Shown here: positions 1 to 11,007 of the stretch, piece by piece | Position numbering within the stretch: position 1 is the stretch's first letter | Layout: the number at the start of each line of letters is the position of its first letter | Made by a program: the position numbers and the translations under genes | Notes under the pieces: model-generated | Told to the model about the DNA's origin: nothing | The model's input: the letters and a program-made list of their open reading frames with translations, nothing else | Databases searched by the model: none | DNA from: Adenanthera pavonina | Taxonomy: Eukaryota > Streptophyta > Magnoliopsida > Fabales > Fabaceae | Assembly: GCA_026686845.1 (NCBI GenBank) | Contig: JAIVEN010000012.1 | Span: 17,424,501-17,488,500 of the forward strand | DNA length: 64,000 nucleotides | Direction of reading: 5' to 3'

Positions 1-1005
1 CATATAGTTGTCTATCCCATTTGAAATACATTAAAACCTTTTGGTACTTTAATTCGCCTACGTTGGTGTACTGGGAAGTTTGAATTCATGGATATATATC
101 ATTACTTGGGGGAGGCAATCCTTGATCTTAAACATTTAAAGAAACTAGATATCTTAGAATATTAGGAGAAATTATGCAGATTGAAGGATCTATTTCTTAA
201 AGCATAAAGTTTTTAAACTTCATTTTCAGTTTTGAAAGTTCAGAGAACTACTAGTATATGTGTGAGTTCAAGTTGACAGATAGGGGCACTAATTTTGTAT
301 TTATTTTATGTCACTTGTTTTTTTTAAGACGAGACATATATGTAGTTATGAAATGACTACAAACTAGCACTTACATAAGTTGGTGATGACTTATGGTATA
401 AAATTTCTCATGCATAACTGAATATTAACAATAAAAGGATGTAACACAGTATTGGGAGATTGACAAGTTAATATCAGTGTTTAAGTTATTTGCAATGTTG
501 TATGATTCATCACAATAAGTTTATCCACATCTAGATGAGACAAAAGAGTCATATTTTATGCTTTTGTTTTTGGGCTAACACAAACAGTACACCTATCATC
601 TTTGCTTTGCTTTCATGGCTTCGAAGCAGGGACGTTTTGGTTGGGAGAATAAAATCATATATTTAATATAGTAAATTTTATGAAGAATAAGTAAAAATAT
701 TAGATTTTTAATATATTTTTATATGTCATTGTACATAGATAATTTGAATGAAAATCATGTTAAATAGTTAATATTTTAACAAAAATAAATCAATATCATA
801 TATATATATATATATATAGGTTATATATTAAGATTTTGGCTAGTTTCCATGTTGCTCGTTGCATCACAATTTGTGAGTGGAATGCTACTTTACGGATTAG
901 GACAAAATTATTGTCTCTAATGAATTATGGTTTCAAACTTATGTTCATTGGATTCTTCTTCCATGGTTGTTGCACTGGCACATGAGCTTGGGGATATTGG
1001 TGCAG
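1..1005. other. AT-rich DNA with no recognisable gene
   Basis: No reading frame with recognisable content is seen. A short (TA)n microsatellite lies at about 798-818. If CACTA-1 captured the ABC1-kinase exons that follow, this stretch may be the 5' arm of that element, but no CACTA terminus is visible here. Confidence 0.5.
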
Positions 1006-2222
1006 GTATTCAACTGGCTTCACCAGTGTGCATGGGGAAAAGCCATTTGCTGAGTATGCAAAACTCTGGAGAGAATCCCTAGAAAGTGAATTTGGGCATG
1101 CTCTTGGAGCTTATGGCTCAAAAAATTTCTCCACTATCTACCGGTTTGGCCCATTTTTGGCTTTGTACAGGGCAGCAATCATTTCATTTCATGTGCTCAG
1201 GTTAGCATTTTGGCAGCTCTTTGTTCAAGACATAAAAAAGCGTGCAATCAAGGTAATTCATTTTCTACGCCAAAGTTTTTTATGCTATCAAAGGCTTTCC
1301 TTGCATTTGTGCGTTTACACTTGTAGAACACAACGCTTCTGAGATATAGTTCAAAAAGCAAAATACTTCGATCTTTAAAAGCTTTTATGCAGTCCAAAAA
1401 TGGTTGAACAGTTGTACTCTTGCTCAATTCATCAAGTCATGATTGATTAGGTTTTGAATCTTCGTTTCTAGCATGTTTCTTACCATATTTGATTAGACAA
1501 CACTAATGTAATGATATGATGGATATTTTATTTATGCCTGAGGATTACAGTCCGTCTCAAAAAAATAAAAATATTTTCCCATAAATAAAGATAGTAAAAT
1601 TTGGTTGAGATAATTGGCGTGCTACTGGTGCATGATAATTGGCATGCTACTGGTGCATACATGCTTGCACGCTTGTTTTGCTCTTGTGGTATGTTTCCCT
1701 ATATGGCCTCTTCCTTTAGGTAGTTTTGCTGTTTTGTATTTGAGGCATCCTTTGCTGTCTGACCTTTTTATTCTTTTGATGATGCTCTTGGGTTTTGTCA
1801 AAATCCTGGACTATAAATTTGATTGATTGTGCATTGCTTTAAACACAAATACATTGCCATGTAGGAGCATTTTTACGATAATCTGGTTTCTCATTAGCAA
1901 GTAAACTACTCAAGAACCTAGAAGACGTACTTCATACTTTGTTGTCTACTATAATTATAGATTTAAGCATTACATTCACTTGCATTAGCAAACCATTGAT
2001 ATATTTACATATATTTTGGATTTTGGAAGGTGGCAGAAAATTATTTCTCTTTTACTTGCTTTTTAAGTTGTGTTCCATTTACCATTTTTCTGCAGTGTAT
2101 GAACTCATTAGTTTATATTTGTTGGGCGGGAAAAGTGACTGACTGAATCAACCGTGATTTCTGTACCTTTTTTTTTTCAGTTTCGACAAACTCTAATACA
2201 TTTGGGTCCATTCTACATCAAG
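1006..2222 (+). pseudogene. ABC1/UbiB-type atypical kinase fragment (two exons)
   Basis: Two exons are visible. The first (1006-1252) follows an acceptor ending GCAG and ends at a donor AAG|GTAATT. It reads through YSTGFTSVHGEKPF, RFGPFLALYRAAIISFHV and FVQDIKKRAIK. The second (2181-2222) follows a long polypyrimidine tract ending in CAG and encodes FRQTLIHLGPFYIK. This is the segment just before the conserved LGQALSTRPD motif of plant ABC1K proteins, plastid or mitochondrial atypical kinases linked to quinone metabolism. The second exon is followed by GCAAGT, a GC-type donor. I find no LGQALSTRP exon, no kinase core and no N-terminal exon downstream or upstream, so only about 95 codons remain. 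It may be a gene truncated at the window edge or a fragment captured by CACTA-1; the family is recognised from memory. Confidence 0.75.
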
Positions 2223-3551
2223 GCAAGTTTCTTTCATAGGCTATTTTCTGATTCCAATCTTGACTTTCTAATTCATCATATCTGTTTTCCTCATTCATTG
2301 CATTGCTTCTAAAAGGGGGAAAATACTTAAATCTGCTATGTTAAGGTTACCACATGTGAACAGGATTGATGGGGCAAAATGGTAAAGTTGTTGTATTAAT
2401 GGACACAAGAAATATCTGCTGTTTAGCTTTATGCTCATTCTGCAGGTAAACACCACCAAAAAAAAAATAATAATTGAATAATAGAAAGATCACTAAACAA
2501 AAAAAAATTACTCTCTTCATAAGCATGCAACCATTCTCATTGAAACACTATTCATGCTATGAGCACACTCAGCAGGCCTGTATTGATAGGTTTGCTTCTT
2601 CAATTTGACTTGAAATGAGTGATGTACATGTGAATCTTGTGATGCAAGTAGCTGATAAAGTTGGCAAAGTATAGTTGGAAGAGATAATTTAATATTATTC
2701 TATCAAGGCACCCACCCTCACCTTATCAAACCCGTTCCTTCCTAGGGATGAGAAACTGTTTCTTTTTCCCAGAAACCAGAAAGAAGCTCCAAAACCACAA
2801 TTTTCTTTTTCCTTATTTTCATTTATCAGTCCTTAAGTGCAGAACTAGAGGTGAGCTCATAGACATTAAATGACCCTATGTTTGTGGATGCTGAGGTGCC
2901 TTTATCTCTGTCCTTGCACCCTCCACCTTTGACCACTTTCATCCTATGCTCAATCATCACAAGTTTTAGAAATCTACTCAAAATCAGTACTTGGTTATGT
3001 CTATATAAGTATAAAATGAGTTTAATTTATATATGTTGAGCAAAGTCATATGATGGAATAAGTTGATTTATGATAATTGTTCATGATACATTTAACATAT
3101 TTAGGTCAAGGTAGAACTACCACATCTAGTATGTGAGTTGTGCTATGAAACCTCTCATAAGGTATGTTTATTTTACCTTCAAATTGGAATTGATATTACT
3201 AAAAATGCTTGAATGTACTGTTTGACAAAGTCCTTGAATGAAAGATCATGTGAGCTTTGTATAGTTTTGGTCTGTTAGCTTGAATGCTTGATATTGGTGG
3301 GCTGATAGTTTTTCATTGTAAAATTTTTGGAGGTCTAGTTTCTAGGGGAGGCTTTGTCAATTTTTTTTTGGCCAATGACTCCACCAAAATTTATATACAA
3401 CTGAGAGGATAATATGATGTATGTTCTAATTTTGAAGCTTATCTTAACAACTTTGGTAGGACCTCCCAAAATACTATGTTTGTTTAAAACTATTTTCCAT
3501 TCTAGTGTACAAAAACTATCCCACACTAACACCAATCTCTTTAAGATAGTC
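2223..3551. other. Non-coding DNA between the kinase exons and the CACTA-1 transposase
   Basis: The stretch is AT-rich with several poly-A and poly-T runs. I see no continuation of the ABC1-kinase gene and no CACTA terminus. The open frame running into the transposase from 3414 is probably leader, because homology to the CACTA-2 transposase begins at the MDRSWMNARR motif near 3552. Confidence 0.4.
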
Positions 3552-5106
3552 ATGGATCGTAGTTGGATGAATGCTAGAAGAATAAGCGATGAATATGAGA
3601 ATGAGGTGGAGGAGTTTCTAGAATTTGCTCAAAGAAATGTTCTTGATAGTAATGGGAAGTTTTATTGTCCTTGTGTAAAATGCTTGAATGAGAGGCGATT
3701 GAATATTGTGGAAATTAGAGAGCATGTGCTTTGTGACGGGTTCAACAGGAGGTATACACTATGGATATTGCATGGTGAAAATTTAGAAATGTCTAGTGTA
3801 TCCCAACAGGCAGAAGTTGATGTAGATATGGATGATCGACTAGAGTACATGATCCATGACGCAGGAGTAGAAGCCTTTGAGCAAGCACAAGTATATCATA
3901 ACTTATGCAATGATGTAGAGAATTCTTTGTACCCGGGATGCACTAAATTTACACTATGGTCAGTAGTGTTGAAATTGGTTAACTTGAAAGCGAGAAATGG
4001 GTGGAGTGACAAAAGTTTTATAGAGTTGCTTGAGTTGTTGAAAAAAATGCTTCCGGAAGGTAACGAATTACCAGTTCGAAACTATGATGTGAAGAAAATC
4101 TTGTGTCCGATGGGTCTAGATTATAAAAAATTTTATACTTGTCCTAATGAGTGTATATTGTACAAAAATGAGTATGAAGGGCTACATGTATGTCTAAAAT
4201 GTGGGGCATCACACTACAAACAACCAATTGTGATATCATCACTGAAGGGCCTCCTGCAAAGGTATTATGATATCTTCCAATAATTCCAAGGTTTAAGCGC
4301 TTGTTTGCTAATGCAAATGATGTAAAGAACTTGAGATGGCATGCAGATGAAAGAATATGTGATGGAAAACTTCGACATCCAGCTGATTCCCCTCAATGGA
4401 AGACAATCAATCAATTATTTCCTGACTTTGGCAATGAGTCAAGAAATCTTAAGCTTGGACCTTGTACTGATGGAATGAACCCTTTTGGTAACCTTAGTAG
4501 TCAACATAGTACATGGCCTGTTCTCTTGGTGATTTATAACCTGCCTCCTTGGCTGTGTATGAAACATAAGTACATCATGTTGTCTATGATGATTTCAGAC
4601 CCCAAACAACCGGGAAATGATATAGATGTTTACTTGGGACCTTTAATTGAATACTTAAAAAAGTTGTGGGAGGAAGGTGTTGATGTGTTTGATGCGCATC
4701 ATAAGGAGTCTTTTAAGATGCGTGCTATGATCTTTTGCGCAATAAATAACTATTTGGCATATGGAAACTTGTCTGGATACAGTGTTAAAGGGCATAAAGT
4801 ATGCCCTATCTAGGAAAAAGATACATGCTACAATCAACTTAAGCATGGAAAGAAGACAGTGTACCTTGGTCACCGGAGATTTCTCAGGCGAAATCACCCG
4901 TATCGTAGATTGAAAAAACCTTTCAATGGCTCACAAGAGAATGGAAATGTACCAGAGGCATTAACTGTAGAGCAAATATATCAACGAGTGAAAGACTTAA
5001 ATGTTATCTTTGGTAAGACTCAAAAGCTTGGAACTTAAAAAAAAAATTATGGAAAAAGAGATCTATCTCTTTTAGTCTTCCATATTGGTAGAGTCTTGAG
5101 GTTAGA
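3552..5106 (+). pseudogene. CACTA-1 TNP2-like transposase, 5' part
   Basis: The reading starts at MDRSWMNARR, the usual start of the transposase-associated N-terminal domain, with CPCVKC and CDGF zinc-binding-like motifs. From about 4300 comes the Transposase_21 region, with LRWHADER, LRHPADSPQWK, GMNPFG, IYNLPPWLCMK and GPLIEYLKKLW. A frameshift near 4230-4300 separates the two blocks, CPI is followed by a TAG stop at about 4811, and further stops follow. Coding resumes after the 17.3-kb insertion: the text stops in the SLEVR motif at 5106, and the next residues are found at 22441. The intact family encodes about 1,000-1,100 residues and acts in the nucleus on the element's terminal repeats. 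Confidence 0.9.
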
Positions 5107-6065
5107 TGTAATATCCCAAAATTTTATTATATATAAAGCAATAAAAGAGAAAGAAATAAACAATAACATAAAATGTACAAAGAATTTGTGAAAATGAACA
5201 TACACCGTTTTGCATGAAAAATGGTAAAGAGGTCAATTTTCCCGGTTGGACGAAAAAATAAGAAATTACATTTTTGCCCCTAAAGAAGTTCAAAAATGAC
5301 ATTAATGTCCCTAAATTCATAAAATAACGTGGAGTCCAAGTGCAAAAGTCTTTAGGGAAATTACACCTAATGACTCGAATATTTAAAAAATTATAATTTA
5401 ATCCCAAGTCAGGGGTAATTTTGTAAATATGTAAAATTACTGTCAAAATGAAGCTCTCGACGAGAGAAGTCCAATGGTATATAGCACTAAGGGTTAATGT
5501 TCAAGAATAAAGAAATAATTAGTGCAAGTATCCAAAAGTAACAGTAAACTGATAAAGTAAATTATGGGCTTCACCAATGATTAGAAGGTAACCGGAACAG
5601 GATATCGGTTATACATAGATATTATTTAGCACAAGATAATTATGGAAATATAAAAATATAATTAGAATAGTCATGTAGCCCAACAATGCTAGATTACTGT
5701 AAAAAATAGTTTTATCGGTACGGTTAAAAATTATTCAGTTCAAGATATATCTAGACCAGGAAAAATTTAGCAAACTAGACACTCAAAACCCTCTCATTGG
5801 ACTTGAAATTGGGGCAGCTTGGGCAGCTTGAATTTTTGGTAAAACTTCTCTAAGAAGTTGTCACTTTTTTGGGCCAAAAAGTAACCTATGTTTAATTAAG
5901 AGTTAACCATGGTTGACTATATTATTAGCCATCTAATTAAACCACTTAATTACCCTCTTTCTTCTACACCTTCATGAGAGAACCAGCAGCAAATAGAGGG
6001 CTGAAGAATGCAAGAAAGAAAGGAGAGAAAAGAGAGAAGAAGAAGAAGAAATCTAAGGCAAGCTT
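5107..6065 (+). repeat. LTR family A copy A1, left half
   Basis: This matches the reverse complement of the right end of copy A2 (40983 leftwards), for example around the segments reading TTTTGTAAATATG and GTCAAAATGAAGCT. A purine-rich run of GAAGAAGAAGAAGAAATC directly precedes the CACTA-2 end. No gene is present. Confidence 0.75.
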
Positions 6066-6370
6066 TACTAGTACATAAATGACTTTTTAGATCGGTTGGA
6101 ATGGGCATTTTAGATCGGTTATGGTGCTGATGTAGAAGTGGCCGATATAGAAAGTAGATTTTTTTAGATCGCCTTTCTGGACCGATGTAGAAAAATAATT
6201 CTAGATCGGGTGTAAATATAACCGATCTAGAAAGTTCATCTTCGAGATCGGTTATCTGTAAAGAACCGATCATGATTATGTTAATCTAGATCGGTTGTAA
6301 ATTTAACCGATGTAGAAACTACAATTTCTACATCGTTTATAATTACAACCGATGTAGAATGTTGATTTTT
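6066..6370. repeat. CACTA-2 3' terminus and subterminal repeat cluster
   Basis: Starting from the degenerate terminus TACTAGTACATA, about a dozen copies of TAGATCGGTT, ACCGATCTAGAAA and ACCGATGTAGAAA occur in both orientations within 300 bp. Such clusters are the binding sites of the TNPA-type protein in characterised CACTA elements; binding here is inferred. The cluster ends in a T10 run. Confidence 0.8.
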
Positions 6371-7889
6371 TTTTTTATAAAATTAATTTGAAGTTTACAT
6401 TCATCTTAGACAACAAAATATGACATTGCACTAACCATTTTCCAGCACCACCAACAAGGACAACCAATTTCATTTATAGAACTTATATTATAACAGTTAG
6501 ATAAACATCAACTACTAATTTCTCTACTGCAATAATGAAATGGGAGAATTGAAAATGAAAAGGTAAAAACAAAAGATGAAAATTCAAAGTGCTTCACTGC
6601 TACAAGTAAAAATCAATCTTAATTCATGCTATAGTGACAACCCTTCACCCTTGCATCAAATTGCAATACCAACTCTTTCTGAGCAACAAAATTTCAGTTC
6701 AAGCAATACTAGCTTTTAGATCCACTCCAACCATTAAATCAAGCAAAGATTGTGGAGGAGTAAACCATTGGTTTGTTTCATAGAATTCCTAGAACCAACT
6801 TTTAAAGAAAATCAAAACAAATCGATATACCCAATCCTTACAAGTTTCTCTTCCAATGTACAAGAGATCCATAGCCAAAAACCCAATGCACCATGGCTGT
6901 AAATTATATTTCTGAGGAAGAATCCACTGTCAATATAAACAGTTCAATAACATAAATGAAGATAAATTATAAGACAATAAGAGTGATGGAAACTTGGTAT
7001 AGTATTACTCTCACCAAAGAAATTTACACCTCAAAACAAGTGTTTACAGTAGTAAGAACAGTAGAATACAGTCATAATCCCTAAAGTACATATACTAACA
7101 CAGAACATCAAATTACAAGAAGTAAATGGGTCACAAAACAAACCACATTCGTGAACATTTCTTCCAATGTACATGAGATCCATAGCCAAAAACCCAAAGC
7201 ACCATGGTTGTAAATTATATTTTTGAGGAAGAATCCACTGTCAATATAAACAGTTCAATAACATAAATGAAGATAAATTATAAGACAATAAGAGTGATGG
7301 AAACTTGGTATAGTATTACTCTCACCAAAGGAATTTACACCTCAAAACAAGTTTTTACAGTAGTAAGAACAGCACAATACAGTCATTATCCCTAAAGTAC
7401 ATATACTAACACAGAACAGCAAATTATAAGAAGCAAATGGGTCACAAAACAAACCTCACTCCTAAACATTTGAGCGGCTAGGGGTACTCTCCCATAACAG
7501 TACCAAACTCTCCAATGTCTTGTCTTCCTATTTGCCCAAGATTAGAAGGTTAAGCATGTATATATATCTTTACAAGTAGACATATGAATAGGAAAAACAA
7601 TCAAATCAATAGGAAACATGTACACACTGCCATACCAATACTTGAGCCCCCAAAGTTGGTTCTAGGAACTTAAAAGTTGAGAAAATGACTAGAAAAACAA
7701 TTAGGACAAACCAAAAGCTCAAAAAATTCACTAATTCTTCAAAATTGTAATATTGTATAGCTAGACTTGCAATTAAAGGGAACAAGTGTTTCAAATTCAG
7801 CATATCAATACAATCAATGTAGACATTCACAATAGATAGTAGATAGACCAATACCTTTGAGTAGTGACCATAATAGGTCTTACCTTTAA
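6371..7889. other. CACTA-2 3' non-coding region
   Basis: AT-rich DNA between the terminal repeats and the last exon of the Ulp1-like gene. It holds the tandem duplication listed separately and no convincing coding frame. Confidence 0.5.
6850..7471. repeat. Two-copy tandem repeat, unit about 311 bp
   Basis: The unit beginning CTTCCAATGTACAAGAGATC (about 6850) recurs from about 7161 with only scattered substitutions. Both copies contain the segment CAATATAAACAGTTCAATAA and end near GTCACAAAACAAACC. It lies wholly inside CACTA-2. Confidence 0.85.
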
Positions 7890-7894
7890 AGCTT

Positions 7895-10741
7895 GGTGAT
7901 GTCTAAAAAATGATTTGCCCAGCGGTTTTGAATGTCTTCAATTTCCTCATTAGAAAAGCATTCCTTAATGTCAAATGTCTGCAAATTTGAAGCCCATTAA
8001 AAAATAAACTGACAAAAGAATAAAACTAATTTGTGTAAAATATAATTACCTTTTCAAATGATTCAAAAACGCCTAAAGTAATGATTTCGTACATATGTTT
8101 CATCACATAGAATCCACACTCTAGGCTATCTATAGGTTGTCTACGAATCTACAAATGAAGAAAGAATGACCATAATGAGAAAGGAGGAATAGTTGTTCCA
8201 GAAAGTGTTTGGATTCAAGTTACTTACCTCTGGACAAACCCAGCTGACCTTCTTTAGCTGATGTGGGCGCTTACCCCCCAACACTTGGTTAGTATCTAGA
8301 GCTCTACAATCAAATACATGCAAAAAATTATATTATGCAGTAATAAATATCACAAATCAAAGTTTTTCACAAACACACTTACGCTTCAATCATGGTCATG
8401 AAATCTTTCCTCGGTTTATGCCATAGTGAGCAAAACCAAGTGATGACATCCCTTTGAGGGGAGATAACCATCAATTGCCAATGGGTCCTACAAAATAAGG
8501 AATGGATTACATAAAGTCATAATATTATATTAATTACAATATTTTTCTTACCCATGATGATATGGTGCCAGCAAACATTTGCCCTTGCATTCTGAGATCC
8601 TAGATCCGATGTAGGCCCTTATCTCATCTGTCTTGTTCCCTACATCTTGAATGTGTTGTGGGCATATGAATCCATACTTATCACTTCTTCTCTTTTGGAT
8701 GCAGAGGCGATGGAGATATCTATGATATTGCAAATATATGAGTTTTAAGAGTTCAATGTTTAGATATCCATCTAGGAATAAAAATATACTTACATAATCC
8801 ACAATTGGAGAATTGATATGTTCAACATATCCTTCATCATGAACTCCAACAAATCTTTCTTGGGAATATAAAATTCATAGTCTTTGTCATCATCCACAAT
8901 CCCTTTACCCATAAAAATCCTTATAGGACTTGTGATTTTCATTGTTGCTACACACAAACGTGTCATCGGATCCATTTGCGGTTGGGACTGGGGAATTGAA
9001 GTAAGTTCCTTGGATAACACAATTTCATAATTAAGTAGGCAATTAATGATTAATAAAAATTATATACTATATCAAATTTGAAATATGAGAAAAACACATG
9101 CTAATAATAACATTTTTCATACCTTAGCTAGAACCACTTGGACCAATCTTCTTGGCCACAAAATAAAATTTTTGAGGGCTTGCCCAACCATCTGAACCTC
9201 ATCATTAGGGTATGGTACTAGTACATTCTCAACCTCAACTTGTTCAATCGACATCCTCACTTGATCTTCTTTGATTTGCTGGTGGTGGATGGTTGGACCC
9301 AACTTGTATATTTTCCCATAAGCAACTAAATGCCTATGAGGATCCTCTAAATATAACTCACATGCTTCTCCAGTATCTTGGCTTGGAGGATCCTCTATTA
9401 CTAGACCAGGAACACAACTCCCTTTTGTGCTATCAACTACAGGAGAATCATTCCTCTCGTTAGGTGTGTGTCGTGAAGGCATTGCCTGGGTGGCCAAAAT
9501 AGACAGCACTTCCTCCCTTATAGCTACCATCTGTGTTGCCACATGTCTCGACACTATATCTTCCATCTCCTCCCTTGAAACCATTCCTGAGCGATGGCGT
9601 GAAGGTGGTCCAAAGTAATCCCTAATGCCCACTCCTCTTCCAACTCCCCTCACACGGCCACCGTGCTCTTCTTTCCCTATAGCAATGGCCAAAATGTCCT
9701 TCCTTCCAACGGGAGTAAAGGTTCCCTGGGTGTACTGCTCTTGAAGAGAATCCTATAAAGCAAAACAACAAACATACTTAGCACTTGAATTGTTAAAGCA
9801 ATACATTTGATTAATCCTAAATTACTTACAATCTTCTCTACAACTAAACGGGCCTCCTCAGAGACATACTCTCCTTCCTTTGTCATATGAGCTAACTTCC
9901 ATTTCTCATGGCGAGTGGGTGGAGATGGGGGAGAAATAATGACAGATGGGTCAGCTTGAGCGGCTTCTTCTCGCTGCTTCAACTTCTTTTCCATAATCTT
10001 TTCCTCAAGCATGTCATAACCCCCACGAGACAATGTGTGGGGGTACAAATTTTTTGCTTGTATCTCTTTAGCTTTCTCTCTTTTCTCCTGTTAACAATAA
10101 AGGTAAGTTCAAGTAAAAAAATGAATAAAAAATAAAATAATTTCATTTCCATATTCTTTTTTTACTAACCACAAATGTAGGATTCGTTCGTTTTTTGTAA
10201 AAAGCATGCCACATCTCTTGATCAAGAAATTGATACTCCAAGCAAGGATTTTCGTCCTTCAAATGTCCAAAAATGTATCTAGAGGTGAGGCTAGTCTTGA
10301 AAGCCTTCCAACGCTCCCCTGCATATTGTATCAATTTCGTCCTCAACTTATCATTGAGAGGAACATTGTAGGTGAGCTACAATACCCACACATATAATGA
10401 AGTTAGTGATGTAGATAAAATTAATAGTTAGAAAGATATTTAAGTATATAGTGATATACCGTGATACTTTTCCAAATCTGATCCTTCACAATATCAGGGA
10501 TCTCTTCCCATTTGTCGACTAAGATGCTTGCCTTACTTCGTCCCATAAGAGCAACAAAACTCTTAAATCTCTTCCTATTGGGCCCTCTTGGATTCCAACT
10601 ATGATCAAACTGAATATTTATCCTCTGTTCAGTACCATGACCAAGGGTCAGCTCTTTCAAGCGTGTGCCACGTCTACCTCTTTTACAGGTAGATTGACTA
10701 TCTTGCCGGCTTTGAGTATCATTACCAATGGGATTCTCCAT
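7895..10741 (-). CDS. CACTA-2 second gene: Transposase_24 plus Ulp1-like protease domain
   Basis: This is a multi-exon gene read from 10741 leftwards. The first exon has a basic KRGRRGTRLKEL stretch, then GPNRKRFKSFVALMGRSKAS. The second has LIQYAGERWKAFKTSLTSRY, typical of the plant En/Spm Transposase_24 domain. Next come a charged linker (SPPSPPTRHEKW), a glycine/arginine-rich piece (GGRVRGVGRGVGIRDYFG) and a conserved block (ACELYLEDPHRHLVAYGKI). The 3' exons resemble a C48/Ulp1 peptidase: HWQLMVISPQRDVITWFCSL (8391-8490) supplies the His, and QPIDSLECGFYVMKHM (exon 8050-8150, bounded by TTTGTAG and GTAATT) supplies Gln and Cys. The usual Asp after His appears to be Cys (WFCSL). Exon ends were placed by eye. 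The N-terminal half probably binds the element's termini; whether the protease part cleaves SUMO or ubiquitin is unknown. Confidence 0.7.
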
Positions 10742-11007
10742 GTGCCTATTTAGACAATAAGATAATTAAACTATGACATAAGATAAGTAACAAACATAAT
10801 TTAATGTATGAAATAAAATAAATTAAAGATAATTAACTATGAAATAAGATAAATTGAATATCATTAAACTATGAAATAAGATGAGTAACAAACATAATTA
10901 AATCTATGAAAGAAGATAAATTAAATATCATTAAACTATGACATAAGTACAAGACCTTGAAAAATGATATTTAGTATCTCAATCTTCTTTCATGTTCGGA
11001 TATTCTC

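Noticed and set aside
3105..3161. Possible exon (VKVELPHLVCELCYETSHK) between TTTAG and AAG|GTATGT
   Set aside because: Splice sites look good, but the peptide matches nothing I know and does not continue the ABC1-kinase text.
3662..3850. Minus-strand open frames inside the CACTA-1 transposase (and similar + strand frames at 11744-14057)
   Set aside because: They are antisense shadows of the transposase genes.
5102..5446. Minus-strand open frame of 114 codons at the start of LTR A1
   Set aside because: Low-complexity, Phe/Tyr-rich text in LTR DNA; no domain.
5107..6065. Complete gypsy retrotransposon with gag-pol between two family A LTRs
   Set aside because: No retroelement protein is found anywhere in 5107-22440; the coding content there belongs to CACTA-2.
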